Shown piece after piece: positions 39,540 through 48,697 of a stretch of 64,000 nucleotides of DNA. The notes beneath the pieces were generated by a model. That model was not told the origin of the DNA and searched no databases. It saw only the letters and a list, made by a program, of their open reading frames with translations. Source of the DNA: Verrucosispora sp. WMMD573 (lineage in GTDB: Bacteria; Actinomycetota; Actinomycetes; Mycobacteriales; Micromonosporaceae); contig NZ_CP114901.1 of assembly GCF_027497175.1 (NCBI RefSeq), positions 1,674,001 through 1,738,000 of the forward strand. The letters are read 5' to 3'. Both the position numbers and the translations under genes were made by a program. The first letter of the stretch is position 1, and each line of letters starts with the position of its first letter.

Positions 39540-41918
39540 GTGCACCCCACCCCTGACCAACGGTTGGACCAGCCGCAACCCGACGAGCGGTGGCGGATCC
39601 GGCGGACCTGGGACGACCTGGACCGGCTCGGCGAGACCGAGTCGGTCTTCGCGTTGAGCAACGGATGGCTGGGCTGGCGCGGCACCCTCGACGAGGGCCT
39701 GCCGGTCGACATGCCCGGCAGCTACCTCAACGGTCTGCACGAGCGCCGGGAGCTGAGCTACCCGGAGAACGGCTACGCCTTCCCGCAGCTCAGCGACACC
39801 GTGATCAGTCCGCCGAACGCCACGCTGGTACGGCTCTGGGTCGGTGACCAGCCGCTGGACCTGCGTACCGGCACGGTGCTCGCCCACGAGCAGGTGCTCG
39901 ACCTGCGCGCCGGGGTGATCGAACGGCTCACCGAATGGATCTCGCCGGACGGCGACGGGGTGCGGGTACGCAGCACCCGGCTGGTGTCGCTGCCCCGCCG
40001 CCGGGTCGCCGCCGTCGACTGGACGGTGGAACCCCTGGACGGGCCGGTTGACCTGCGTGTCTGCGCGGACCTGCTGGCCAACGAGCATGTGCCGGAGCGG
40101 GCCGACGATCCTCGGGCCGCCTCGCTGATCCAGGATCCGCTGACCGCCGAGCTGAACCACGTCGACGGCGCCGACGCGCTGTTGGTGCACCGTACCGAGC
40201 GCAGCGGGCAGCGGGTCGCCGTCTCGGTCGCCCATCGATCGGCGGCACCGGCACACGTCACCACCGATGCCGACGCCACCCCGGATCGGATCCGGTTGAC
40301 CCTCGCCGGGCCGCTGCGACCCGGCGAGCGGGTGCGGCTGACCAAGTTCGCGGCGTACGAGTGGGCGCCCGTCGCCGACTCCTCCGTCGAGGAACTGGCG
40401 GCGCAGGTGACGGCCGAGGCGGACGCGGCGCGTACGGTCGGCTTCGACGAGCTGCGTGCCGAGCAGCGTGCCGCCCTCGACCACGCCTGGCGTACCGCCG
40501 ATGTGCTGCTCGACGGCGACGACGAATTGCAGCTGGCGATCCGGTTCGCCATGTTCCACCTGATCCAGGCGGGCCGTTCGGACGGCGACCGGACCATCCC
40601 CGCCAAAGGGCTGACCGGCAACGGCTACGACGGGCACGTGCTCTGGGACACCGAAGGTTACGTGCTGCCGGTGCTGACCTACATCGCGCCGGCCGTGGCC
40701 CGGTCGGCGCTGCGCTGGCGGCACGCGCACCTGCCGCAGGCGTTCGACCGTGCGGCGGAACTGCGGCTCACCGGCGCTACCTTCCCCTGGCGGACCATCA
40801 GTGGCCGGGAGTGCTCCGGCTACTGGCCGGCGGGCACTGCCGCGCTGCACGTCAACGCCGACATCGCCGACGCGGTCCTGCGCTACGTCGGCGCCACCGA
40901 CGACGAGGACTTCCGCACCGGACCCGGGCTGGACCTGCTGGTGGCCACTGCCCGGCTGTGGCACGGCTTCGGGCACTTCACCGACGACGGCAGCTTCCAC
41001 ATCGCCGGTGTCACCGGCCCGGACGAGTACGCCGCACTTGTCGACGACAACCTGTTCACCAACCTGATGGCGCGGCGGAACCTGCGCGGCGCGGCCGACG
41101 TCGTCGAGCGGCACCCGGAGGCGGCCGGCCGGCTGGGCGTGGACCCGGCCGAGGTGGCCGGCTGGCGGGCCGCAGCCGAGGCGATGACGATGCCGTACGA
41201 CGCTAAGCGGGGCGTGCACCAGCAGTCCGCTGGGTTCACCGACCGGCCGGAGTGGAACTTCGCCGACACCGGCGACGACGACTATCCGCTGCTGCTGCAC
41301 TTCCCCTACCTGGAGCTGTACCGGCACCAGGTGGTCAAACAGGCCGACCTGGTGCTGGCGATGCTGCGCTGCCCGGGCGAGTTCACCGCGGAGGAGAAGG
41401 CCGCCAACTTCGCCTACTACGAGGCGCGGACGGTCCGGGACTCGTCGCTTTCCGCCGCACCGCAGGGAGTGCTCGCCGCCGAGCTGGGCCACCTCGACCT
41501 GGCGTACGACCTGTTCGCCGAGTCGGTACTTCAGGACCTGGAGGATCTCGGCGACAAGACGGGCGACGGGCTGCACCTGGCCTCGCTGGGTGGGGCCTGG
41601 CTGACCCTGGTGCAGGGCTTCGGCGGCCTGCGTGACGATCGGGAGCTGTTGTCGTTCGACCCGCGGTTGCCCGACCGGATCGACCGCCTCGCGTTCAGCC
41701 TGCTCTGGCACGGCCACCGGCTGCACGTCACGCTGACCGCCGACGAGGCCCGCTACGAGCTGCCGGACGCCGACGCCGACGCCGCGATCGAGCTGTGGCA
41801 CCACGGTGAGCGCCTGCGGGTGACCGCCGGCCAGCCGGCCACCCGTCCCCTGCCCCCGCTACCCGACCTCGGCCCCGAACCACCCTCCCCGCCCGGCCGT
41901 CGCCCGGCCCGCCGCTGA
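39540..41918 (+). CDS. GH65 family glycoside phosphorylase/hydrolase
   Basis: 792 aa from a GTG with GGAGG 4 nt upstream. Four-part GH65 architecture: N-terminal beta-sandwich (1-270), helical linker, (alpha/alpha)6 barrel (about 330-700) and C-terminal jelly roll. The catalytic acid is in VTGPDEY (E496); phosphate/substrate motifs VLWDTEGYVLP and VVKQADLVL are present. The family phosphorolyses or hydrolyses maltose, trehalose, kojibiose or nigerose. The substrate cannot be fixed from sequence; the separate alpha-glucan locus in this window makes nigerose or maltose worth testing. It is intracellular (no signal peptide) and appears monocistronic. Confidence 0.9.
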   Translation: MHPTPDQRLDQPQPDERWRIRRTWDDLDRLGETESVFALSNGWLGWRGTLDEGLPVDMPGSYLNGLHERRELSYPENGYAFPQLSDTVISPPNATLVRLWVGDQPLDLRTGTVLAHEQVLDLRAGVIERLTEWISPDGDGVRVRSTRLVSLPRRRVAAVDWTVEPLDGPVDLRVCADLLANEHVPERADDPRAASLIQDPLTAELNHVDGADALLVHRTERSGQRVAVSVAHRSAAPAHVTTDADATPDRIRLTLAGPLRPGERVRLTKFAAYEWAPVADSSVEELAAQVTAEADAARTVGFDELRAEQRAALDHAWRTADVLLDGDDELQLAIRFAMFHLIQAGRSDGDRTIPAKGLTGNGYDGHVLWDTEGYVLPVLTYIAPAVARSALRWRHAHLPQAFDRAAELRLTGATFPWRTISGRECSGYWPAGTAALHVNADIADAVLRYVGATDDEDFRTGPGLDLLVATARLWHGFGHFTDDGSFHIAGVTGPDEYAALVDDNLFTNLMARRNLRGAADVVERHPEAAGRLGVDPAEVAGWRAAAEAMTMPYDAKRGVHQQSAGFTDRPEWNFADTGDDDYPLLLHFPYLELYRHQVVKQADLVLAMLRCPGEFTAEEKAANFAYYEARTVRDSSLSAAPQGVLAAELGHLDLAYDLFAESVLQDLEDLGDKTGDGLHLASLGGAWLTLVQGFGGLRDDRELLSFDPRLPDRIDRLAFSLLWHGHRLHVTLTADEARYELPDADADAAIELWHHGERLRVTAGQPATRPLPPLPDLGPEPPSPPGRRPARR

Positions 41919-41929
41919 CCCGGTGGGTG

Positions 41930-42415
41930 TCAGTGGACCGGCTCACCCTGGTCACCGTGGATCGGGCCACCGGACATCCGCTGTCGCACGGCCGCCAGAT
42001 CCTCGAAGGCGTACGCCCAGTTGTGGCACTTGAAGCTGCGCAGCCCCTCGATCGGCGACCGGCAGTCGGCGCAGCGTACGCCGGAGATGGCGGCGGGCAG
42101 ACCGGTGTTGACGTAGCGGCGGTCGCCGAGGATCACCGTCGCGATCATCATCGGATCGTGCACACCCTTCAGGGCCGAGGCGACGATGTCGTACCAGGTG
42201 ATCCGGCGACCGCACTTCGGGCAGTCCGGCTGGTCGCCGCTGACCCACAGTGGCGCGCCAATGGTCCGGGGCGGCATGTTGAGCAGCTTCTCGATCCGCC
42301 GTACGTCGGACTCCGGAGTGGTCCAGCGGTGCTGGCCGGGCAGTGCGGCGGGCGAGTCGTAGACGGCTTGGAACAGGGCGGGGTCGACCTCGACGGTGTC
42401 GCGTTCGCTGGTCAT
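41930..42415 (-). CDS. Hypothetical protein with paired CxxC motifs
   Basis: 161 aa. Two CxxC knuckles, DCPKCGR (near 65) and RCADCRS (near 114), plus one more Cys-His (KCHN), suggest a structural zinc site. There is no membrane segment. It converges tail-to-tail with the GH65 gene at 11 bp. No family recognised. Confidence 0.75.
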   Translation of the reverse strand: MTSERDTVEVDPALFQAVYDSPAALPGQHRWTTPESDVRRIEKLLNMPPRTIGAPLWVSGDQPDCPKCGRRITWYDIVASALKGVHDPMMIATVILGDRRYVNTGLPAAISGVRCADCRSPIEGLRSFKCHNWAYAFEDLAAVRQRMSGGPIHGDQGEPVH

Positions 42416-42559
42416 CGGCGTCCTCCGGACTTCTCGGCGCTCCCACCGTGGTCACCGGCGGGTGGCGGGCACAACCGGATCAACGACACGGCGGGACGGC
42501 CGGTCCCGGTCCTGGCGTACCCGGATGGGAGCACGCCCGAACCGGGCCGGCCGAGGCGG

Positions 42560-43273
42560 TCAGGCTGGTGACGCGGCGAGCGGCGTGGTCGGCGTCGTTC
42601 CCGGCGTCTCGGTGAGCGCCCGCTTCCGGACGCCGAAGACGACCAGGTAGCCGAGAATCCAGAGTTCGCCAACGGTCGCGGGGACCACCAGCAGGTCGCC
42701 GACGATTCCGGCGCCGGGGGCGAGGTACCCGACGAACGTCATGAGCACATAGCCCACTCCACCGGCGACGAGGATCCAGCCGAGGACCTGCGGCAGCCAG
42801 CCCGAACGCAGCACGCACCAGCCCATCGGCATCAGCCAGAGGCCGAAGAAGAGCCCGCCCACCGCCCACAGGTTTTCGCTGACGAGGTACAGCAACTGGA
42901 CCGTGTCGGCGGCCCCGCCGGCCCCGCCGGTGGCTACCGCGACAGCGGTTCCGAGCATGGCGGCGCTGCCGAGGATGGCGACGGCGTTGACGATGCCGAA
43001 GGCGGCGACGCTGCCGGCGGCGGTGCTGTTGACGGCACGGAACAGACGGTAGAACCAGACGGCGGCGAGCGTCTGGGTGAGGACGACGAGCAGTTCGAAC
43101 GCCACTCCGAGGCGGGCCAACGACTCGTTGGCGACCAGGTTGGCGAGGGTCGCGTCGGCGTCACCGGACTCGAAGATCATGGGTCGGATGGTGAGGAAGC
43201 CCAGTGCGCCGGCGATGCCGAGCCCAAGGTAGAAAAGCCCGGTCGTCCGGGCGGTGCGGATCAGTGGATGCAT
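42560..43273 (-). CDS. DUF4386 family membrane protein
   Basis: 237 aa with six to seven membrane helices, beginning RTARTTGLFYLGLGIAGALGF, the usual DUF4386 N-terminus. Function of the family is unknown. It is divergent from a TetR gene; two palindromes lie between them, so it is probably the TetR target. Confidence 0.82.
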   Translation of the reverse strand: MHPLIRTARTTGLFYLGLGIAGALGFLTIRPMIFESGDADATLANLVANESLARLGVAFELLVVLTQTLAAVWFYRLFRAVNSTAAGSVAAFGIVNAVAILGSAAMLGTAVAVATGGAGGAADTVQLLYLVSENLWAVGGLFFGLWLMPMGWCVLRSGWLPQVLGWILVAGGVGYVLMTFVGYLAPGAGIVGDLLVVPATVGELWILGYLVVFGVRKRALTETPGTTPTTPLAASPA

Positions 43274-43313
43274 GGTGGCTCCTTCGGTTGCGGCAGCTCT
43301 GGTGGCGGATCAG

Positions 43314-43347
43314 CCTTACGTCGTAAGGCAACCATACGTTGTAAGGT
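43314..43347. promoter_or_regulatory. Tandem TetR-type operators
   Basis: CCTTACGTCGTAAGG (43314-43328) is a perfect 7-bp inverted repeat with one central base. ACCATACGTTGTAAGGT (43331-43347) is a second, imperfect copy centred 18 bp away. They lie between the divergent DUF4386 and tetR starts and overlap where promoters are expected. The adjacent TetR protein is the obvious ligand. Confidence 0.7.
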
Positions 43348-43367
43348 CAAGGGAAGATGGGAGCCTC

Positions 43368-44096
43368 ATGGGAGCGAGAAGACGCCGGGAGCCGCTGAGC
43401 CGTGACCGGGCGCTGGCCGCCGCGATCGCGCTTGTGGACGCGGAGGGGATGGCGGCGCTGACGATGCGCCGGCTCGCCGCCGACCTCGGCGTCGAGGCGA
43501 TGTCTCTCTACCACCACCTGCCCGGCAAGGAAGGGCTGCTCGACGGACTTGTCGATGCCGTGGTCGCCGAGATCGTCACGGCCGCCGACCAGGCCGAGAC
43601 GGAGGCGGACGGCGGAACCTGGCGTACCCGGCTACGGCTGCGGTTCCTTGCCGCACGTACGGTCATGCTGCGGCACCCGTGGGCGCCCGCCCTGCTCAGC
43701 TCCCGCCCGGCCATCCCCGCCGGGGTGTACGGCTACTACGAAGGCATCCTCGCCATCATGATCGACGGCGGCTTCTCGTACCGGATCGCCCACCGGGCGC
43801 TGCACGCGTTCGGCAGCCTGGCCCTCGGCTTCGCGCAGGAGGTCTTCCAGCCCACCGCCGGTGCGGAGGTCGACGCCGACGCGGCGGAGGCGGAGATGGC
43901 CGAACTGGCCGCACAGCTGCCCCACCTGGCCGCGATGGTGGCCGCCGAACTGCACGACGCCACCGACCCCACCCTGGGCTGGTGTGACAGTCAGACCGAG
44001 TTCGAGTTCACCCTCGATCTGCTCTTCGACGGTCTGGAACAGGCTCGCGGCGCAGCCGGCCCGGCGCACCGGGAGACACCTGCGGCGCCACTGTGA
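43368..44096 (+). CDS. TetR/AcrR-family transcriptional regulator
   Basis: 242 aa from the ATG at 43368, preceded by GGGAG. N-terminal helix-turn-helix: ALTMRRLAADLGVEAMSLYHH (residues about 25-48). C-terminal TetR_C-type ligand domain (about 85-235). Likely autorepressor and repressor of the divergent DUF4386 gene through the two palindromes upstream. Confidence 0.9.
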   Translation: MGARRRREPLSRDRALAAAIALVDAEGMAALTMRRLAADLGVEAMSLYHHLPGKEGLLDGLVDAVVAEIVTAADQAETEADGGTWRTRLRLRFLAARTVMLRHPWAPALLSSRPAIPAGVYGYYEGILAIMIDGGFSYRIAHRALHAFGSLALGFAQEVFQPTAGAEVDADAAEAEMAELAAQLPHLAAMVAAELHDATDPTLGWCDSQTEFEFTLDLLFDGLEQARGAAGPAHRETPAAPL

Positions 44097-45199
44097 CCGC
44101 TGACATCGCTCACCGCGCCGGTCCCCGCTACCGTCGCCGCATGCAGGACATCGGTGACGTCGCGGAGGCGTTCCGTACGGCCCGTGGCTTCGGCAGCTCG
44201 CCGCTGTACAGCCGGCTGCTCGCGGTCGTCGCGGAGGACCGGTCGCTGCTCGAACTCGCGGCCCGCACCCGTCCCGGCCAGCAGCCCACGTTCGCGCTCT
44301 TCGGCGCGGTCCACTACCTGCTGCTGGCCGGGGCGCGCGATCCGCTGGCCGAGTACTACCCGTCCGTGGCCGGTGCCGCCGCTCGTCCGGTCGACGGGTG
44401 CACCGGCCCGGCCTTCGCCCGCTTCTGCGCGGCATACTCCGACCCGATCGCGTCCCTCCTCGGCACGCGCCTGGTGCAGACCAACCACGTACAGCGCGCA
44501 CTGGTGCTACGGCTGGGCCTGGCGCTGCTGCGTCGCGCTGCATCCGCACCCGTGTGCGTCGTCGAGGTGGGCTGTAGCGCGGGGCTGAATCTCCGCGCCG
44601 ACCGGTACGCCTACACCGTGGGCGGCGCACCGGTCGGCGACCGCAGCTCTCCGGTCCAGATCAAAGTGGAGGTGCCGGACGCCAGCCTGCTACCCGACCT
44701 GGACCGGCTACCGGAGATCGCCGACGCGGTCGGCATCGACCTGGCTCCGCCGGACCTCACCGACACCGACGACCGGGCGTGGCTGCGCGCGCTCGTATGG
44801 CCGGAGAACTCGCATCAGGCGGCGCAGTTGCAGGCGGCGATGGCCGTGGTGGCGGCCGACACGCCCCGGGTGGTGGCCGGGAACGCCATCGAGATCGGCC
44901 ACCCGGTCGCGGCGACGCTTCCGCCGGGGCTGCCACGACTCGTCGTGCACACCGCGACGCGGATCCACGTGCCTGCCAAGGATCGTCCGGCGTTCGACGC
45001 CGCCGTGGCGGCCTTCGGAGCGGACGGACCGCTGCTGCACCTCGCCCTGGAGGATGATCAACTCGTCGCACCGTCCGGCCGGTCGGGCTTCGGCCTGTCC
45101 GCCACCGACGCGAGGGGAAGCCGGACCATCGCGGTCGCCGACGGCCACCTGGCCTGGCTGGAACCGCTCCCCCCGATGAACGGCACGCCCTGGCTCTAG
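44093..45199 (+). CDS. DUF2332 domain-containing protein
   Basis: 368 aa from the GTG at 44093 that overlaps the tetR stop (GTGA). The ATG at 44141 (MQDIGDVAEAF) matches the normal family N-terminus and may be the real start (352 aa). The central VCVVEVGCSAGLNLRADRY resembles a SAM-methyltransferase motif I, and LALEDDQ lies near the end. Soluble and cytoplasmic. Function unknown for the family. Confidence 0.85.
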   Translation: MTADIAHRAGPRYRRRMQDIGDVAEAFRTARGFGSSPLYSRLLAVVAEDRSLLELAARTRPGQQPTFALFGAVHYLLLAGARDPLAEYYPSVAGAAARPVDGCTGPAFARFCAAYSDPIASLLGTRLVQTNHVQRALVLRLGLALLRRAASAPVCVVEVGCSAGLNLRADRYAYTVGGAPVGDRSSPVQIKVEVPDASLLPDLDRLPEIADAVGIDLAPPDLTDTDDRAWLRALVWPENSHQAAQLQAAMAVVAADTPRVVAGNAIEIGHPVAATLPPGLPRLVVHTATRIHVPAKDRPAFDAAVAAFGADGPLLHLALEDDQLVAPSGRSGFGLSATDARGSRTIAVADGHLAWLEPLPPMNGTPWL

Positions 45200-45390
45200 G
45201 CCCTCGCCCGGTCCGGGAGCTTGTCCAGAATCTGCTGACGCCGCACGCCGAGCGAGTCTGACAGACCCCCGGCACCCGGTCACCGATGCGTCCACGGGTC
45301 GACCGGCAGCTGGTCCGCCGCTGCGCAAAAATCCCGCCAGATGGGTACGGGGGAAGGCATGGCTCTCGAACAACCCTCAGGCGACCCCTC

Positions 45391-46416
45391 GTGATCACCG
45401 GTACCTGGCCGCTCCTACCCAGCGTGGTCGCGTTGGTCGCCGCCCTCGCGGCGATCCTGTCCGCCGGCCGGGCGTTGGTCCGGACGGCCGACGAACTGGC
45501 GGACCGGACCGGGATGGGCGAGGCGGTGGCCGGCGCCCTCCTGCTCGGCGCGGTGACCTCGCTGCCCGGCATCGCCACCACGGTCATCGGGTCGGTTCGG
45601 CAGGACGCCGAGTTCGCCCTCGCCAACCCGATCGGTGGCATCGCGGTGCAGACCGTGTGGCTGGCCATCGCCGACCTGCTCTACCGCCGCTCGAACATCG
45701 AGCACGCGGCGGCGTCCTTGGAGAACGTCTTGCAGGCGGTCGTGCTGGTGGCGCTGCTCTGCCTGCCCGTGGTGGCGTACGCCACCCCTGAACTCACCGT
45801 GCTCTGGGTGCACCCGGCGAGCCTGCTGATCCCGGTCATCTACCTGTACGGGCTGGTGCTGCTGCGCCGGCTGCGCCGGGAACCGATGTGGTTCGCCCGC
45901 CGCACCACGGAGACCCGTCAGGACGAGCCGGCTGCCGAGACGTCCGGGCTGAGCCTGCGTCGGCTGTGGTTCCGGCTGGCCGCCCTGGCGGCTGTGGTGG
46001 CCGCCACCGGCTACCTGATCGGGCAGGGCGGTCTCGGCGTGGTCGCCGCGTCCGATCTGCCCAGCGGCTTCGTGGGTTTCACCATCACGACGGCGATCAC
46101 CTCACTGCCGGAGCTGATCACCCTCATCGCGGCGGTCCGCATCGGCGCGTTGACCCTCGGCATCGGCAACATCCTCGGCGGCAACGCCTTCGACTCCCTG
46201 ATGATCTTTCTCGCCGACGCCTCCTACCGGCCCGGGTCGATCTATTCCGAGGCGAACCTGTCGGGGCTGCTCTTCACCGGCATGACCACGCTGATGACGG
46301 CCACGCTGACCGCCGGCCTGCTGATCAGGGAACGCCGGGGTATCGGCTTCGAAGGGGCCGCCATCCCGATCATCTACCTGGCCACCGTCGCGCTGCTGCT
46401 TCTGCGGCCCGGCTGA
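45391..46416 (+). CDS. Sodium/calcium exchanger family membrane protein
   Basis: 341 aa from the GTG at 45391; the frame opens at an ATG at 45286 whose added residues are Arg-rich. About ten membrane helices in two inverted halves. The alpha-repeats are GEAVAGALLLGAVTSLPGIATTV and FTITTAITSLPELITLIAAVRIG with GNILGGNAFDSL, the signatures of CaCA-type cation/proton or Na/Ca antiporters. The first repeat has Gly (LPG) where canonical exchangers have a Glu (LPE), so ion selectivity may differ. Confidence 0.85.
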   Translation: MITGTWPLLPSVVALVAALAAILSAGRALVRTADELADRTGMGEAVAGALLLGAVTSLPGIATTVIGSVRQDAEFALANPIGGIAVQTVWLAIADLLYRRSNIEHAAASLENVLQAVVLVALLCLPVVAYATPELTVLWVHPASLLIPVIYLYGLVLLRRLRREPMWFARRTTETRQDEPAAETSGLSLRRLWFRLAALAAVVAATGYLIGQGGLGVVAASDLPSGFVGFTITTAITSLPELITLIAAVRIGALTLGIGNILGGNAFDSLMIFLADASYRPGSIYSEANLSGLLFTGMTTLMTATLTAGLLIRERRGIGFEGAAIPIIYLATVALLLLRPG

Positions 46417-46701
46417 GGGCCGGGATCGGTCGCGCCGGCCACGGCTCGGCTCACCGTGGATCGTCCACCGCGTCGATCCGTGCCCTGTTCCTCCGCCGGC
46501 CAGTATCCGACCGGCGGTACCGAGCCGCCGCCTCACGGCACGCCGCCGATTCGACCCGGTGCACGACGAACCCCGCCGGGGCGATGCGGACTCATGCCAA
46601 GTAGCGTGAGCGAGTTCGGTTGGCGCGGTCGGCCGTCATATTACTTCGTGTCGACAGTCTCGACCGATGACCACCGGGCGCTGCTGTGCCACACCGACTT
46701 G

Positions 46702-46950
46702 CTATCGGTCGCCGTAGTGGTAGCGGCAGGCGACGATCTCGATGTCGTCCTTGGTGATCCGGTACACCAGCCGGTGTTCGCGGTCGCGATGTTGTACTTC
46801 GCTGCTGTACGAGCCGTGCTGACCAGACAGCGGCCCCCCGTCGAACACGGCATCGCAGACCACGAACCCACCCTGGGCCAGTCCTGGACGCAGGCGCTGG
46901 TACACCTTCGAACGATCGGCACCCAGGCGCCATGGCCTGGACGTCGTTGA
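46702..46950 (-). pseudogene. Decayed YoeB/RelE-family toxin remnant
   Basis: On the minus strand the last 27 codons before the stop at 46702 read DREHRLVYRITKDDIEIVAC then RYHYGDR, an almost perfect YoeB/Txe C-terminus with the catalytic His-Tyr end. Upstream the frame stays open to 47010, but the sequence no longer resembles the family (no FxxxAWxD start or GKPEPL loop), and no adjacent YefM partner is in the right orientation. I read it as an N-terminally scrambled toxin; a highly divergent live gene is possible. Confidence 0.55.
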
Positions 46951-47001
46951 CCCGGGCTGGTCGGCGAACCGGCAGCCCAGATGGCGCCAGAAGCTAGGAA
47001 C

Positions 47002-47020
47002 GTAGAACATTTAGTTCTAC
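47002..47020 (+). promoter_or_regulatory. Antitoxin operator, first TA module
   Basis: GTAGAAC and GTTCTAC form a perfect 7-bp inverted repeat around ATTTA, 10 bp before the antitoxin ATG. TACACT (47018-47023) is a possible -10, which would place the transcript start at or next to the ATG. This fits autoregulation by the Phd/YefM-type antitoxin. Confidence 0.65.
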
Positions 47021-47030
47021 ACTCGTATTC

Positions 47031-47309
47031 ATGGAACGCATCGGTGTCCGGGAGCTGAACCAGAACACGAGCCAGGTTCTGGCTCGGGTAAGTGGCGGCG
47101 AGACCGTTGAGATCACCGACCGTGGACACCCGATCGCCCGACTTGTTCCGGTAGGCGACGACAGGTCGATACTGGCCAAGCTGGTAGCGGCAGGACGAGC
47201 CGTCGCCCCCACCGGCGGTGGCTCTGTGCCACTTCCGCCAAAACTCGGTGACGAGAACGTGGACGTGGCTGCCTCGCTCGCCGCGATGCGTGACGAGGAG
47301 CGCTGGTGA
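47031..47309 (+). CDS. Phd/YefM-type antitoxin
   Basis: 92 aa. The N-terminal DNA-binding fold MERIGVRELNQNTSQVLARV with GGETVEITDRGHPIARLVP is the Phd/YefM signature. The C-terminal 40 residues (linear, acidic end MRDEERW) would wrap the toxin. Its stop overlaps the PIN toxin start (GTGA). No ribosome-binding site is visible, in line with a leaderless message. Confidence 0.9.
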   Translation: MERIGVRELNQNTSQVLARVSGGETVEITDRGHPIARLVPVGDDRSILAKLVAAGRAVAPTGGGSVPLPPKLGDENVDVAASLAAMRDEERW

Positions 47310-47716
47310 TCTATCTCGATTCAGCTGCCGTCGTCAAGCTGGTTCGGCAGGAAATGTGCAGTACCGACCTTGTCTCCTGGCTGAACAAGCACGACGACGT
47401 GCCGCTGGTCTGCTCCGCTCTTGTCGAGGTGGAAGTGCCCAGAGCGCTGCGCCGATCAGCTCCGCAAGCGTTGATCGGAGTGCCGGCCGCCGTCGGACGG
47501 CTCTTCCGACTGGAGATCGACAGCACGATCCGCGCGACCGCAGCCGCGTTCGCCGAGCCGACGCTCCGCAGCCTCGACGCCATCCACCTGGCCACCGCCC
47601 AGGTTCTGACCAACGAGTCCGGCACGGCACTGACCGCCTTCGTCACCTACGACCGGCGGCTGCTCGAATGCGCGAAAGAAGCAGGATTACCGGTAGCAAG
47701 CCCTGGCCAGAACTGA
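47306..47716 (+). CDS. PIN-domain (VapC-type) toxin
   Basis: 136 aa from a GTG. PIN nuclease acidic residues are in place: YLDSAAVVKL (Asp near 4), SALVEVEVPRAL (Glu), RSLDAIHLATA (Asp) and FVTYDRRLLECA (Asp). Predicted Mg-dependent ribonuclease neutralised by the upstream antitoxin. Confidence 0.9.
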   Translation: MIYLDSAAVVKLVRQEMCSTDLVSWLNKHDDVPLVCSALVEVEVPRALRRSAPQALIGVPAAVGRLFRLEIDSTIRATAAAFAEPTLRSLDAIHLATAQVLTNESGTALTAFVTYDRRLLECAKEAGLPVASPGQN

Positions 47717-48021
47717 CCCACGAATCCACCACCCGGGTGCAAGGTTCCGGCCGTCGCCCGGCAGTGCGGCCACGGCATCGACCATGGCCTGCGCTTCTGC
47801 CGCCTTGCACCCCTCTGTTCGGGTATCCGTTTCGGGTGGGCCGGAGGCACCACCATCCGAACCACACCGCCACCATCCCTGGTGATCCGTTGACCCTGAC
47901 TTCTCCCAGGCACGGACTCGGACGGCGTCTGGCAACCCCGGCCCTGAGCAGCCAAAGGCCGCTGACGCATGCGGCCAAGCAGGCTAAACTAACCCCTTAG
48001 CTAAGCGAGGAGGTTGCGCCC
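47717..48021 (+). promoter_or_regulatory. 305-bp spacer with promoter of the second TA module
   Basis: Open frames here lack coding character. At the right end CTGACG (47962-47967), 17 bp, TAAACT (47985-47990) form a good promoter. A perfect palindrome CTTAGCTAAG (47996-48005) sits at the predicted transcription start and is a likely antitoxin operator. GAGGAGG (48007-48013) is the ribosome-binding site for the ATG at 48022. Confidence 0.6.
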
Positions 48022-48273
48022 ATGTCGGCTGAGGCCGTGCACTACAACATGCATGATGCCAAGACCCATCTGTCGCGCATCATCGAACGGGTGGAACACG
48101 GCGAGGAGATCATCATCGACCGGGCGGGCACCCCGGTGGCGAAGGTCGTACCGCTGGTCCGGCGGGCCAACCGCACCGCAGTCGGCTCCCTCGCCGGCCA
48201 ACTGGACCTCTCCGGTGACTGGGACTCCCCCCAGACCAACGCCGAGATCGCCGACTTCGGCATCGGCGCATGA
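48022..48273 (+). CDS. Phd/YefM-type antitoxin, second module
   Basis: 83 aa: VHYNMHDAKTHLSRIIERV then GEEIIIDRAGTPVAKVVP, a standard Phd/YefM N-terminal domain, and an acidic C-terminal toxin-binding tail. Strong ribosome-binding site GAGGAGG. The stop overlaps the toxin ATG (ATGA). Confidence 0.92.
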   Translation: MSAEAVHYNMHDAKTHLSRIIERVEHGEEIIIDRAGTPVAKVVPLVRRANRTAVGSLAGQLDLSGDWDSPQTNAEIADFGIGA

Positions 48274-48644
48274 ACCTGCTGCTGGACACTCACGTCGCGC
48301 TCTGGGCCATCACCGGCGACTCGACCCTCGGCACCGAGTTGCTCGACCGACTACGCCACGAGCCGGACATCTTCCTCTCCCCGGTCACCCTGTGGGAGAT
48401 CACCATAAAACAGGGCACCGGGAGACTCGCCGGACCCCCTGACCTTGCAGAGCGGGTAAGGGACATGGGCTTCCGGGAACTTCCGGTGACCCACGCCCAC
48501 GCCATCGCCGCCGGCCGCCTGCCGTCGCATCACCGCGATCCCTTCGGCCGCATGCTGGTGGCACAGGCAATCACCGAAGGGCTGACCCTCGCCTCCCGCG
48601 ACGCGTCGATAGCGCTGTACGACGTGGACGTCCTCAAGGTCTGA
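48270..48644 (+). CDS. PIN-domain (VapC-type) toxin, second module
   Basis: 124 aa PIN nuclease: LLLDTHVALWAI (Asp), SPVTLWEITIK (Glu), HRDPFGRMLVAQA and LASRDASIALYDV (Asp). In close relatives the third site reads HRDPFDR; here the second Asp is Gly, although HRD remains. Probably active, but that substitution could weaken metal binding. Confidence 0.9.
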   Translation: MNLLLDTHVALWAITGDSTLGTELLDRLRHEPDIFLSPVTLWEITIKQGTGRLAGPPDLAERVRDMGFRELPVTHAHAIAAGRLPSHHRDPFGRMLVAQAITEGLTLASRDASIALYDVDVLKV

Positions 48645-48697
48645 TCGGGCAGCTCGGTCCACGCCTGATACCCGCGAGAGGCCCAGGCCCAACTCGC

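Noticed and set aside
39468..41804. Open minus-strand frame of 778 codons
   Set aside because: Exact antisense of the GH65 gene, with composition typical of a shadow and no motif.
39540..41918. GH65 as part of the alpha-1,3-glucan locus
   Set aside because: It is more than 12 kb away, with the Tad operon between, and shows no shared operator; a link is possible but unsupported.
47218..48000. 260-codon open frame across the TA spacer
   Set aside because: It overlaps the PIN toxin in another frame and is low in coding character after the toxin end.
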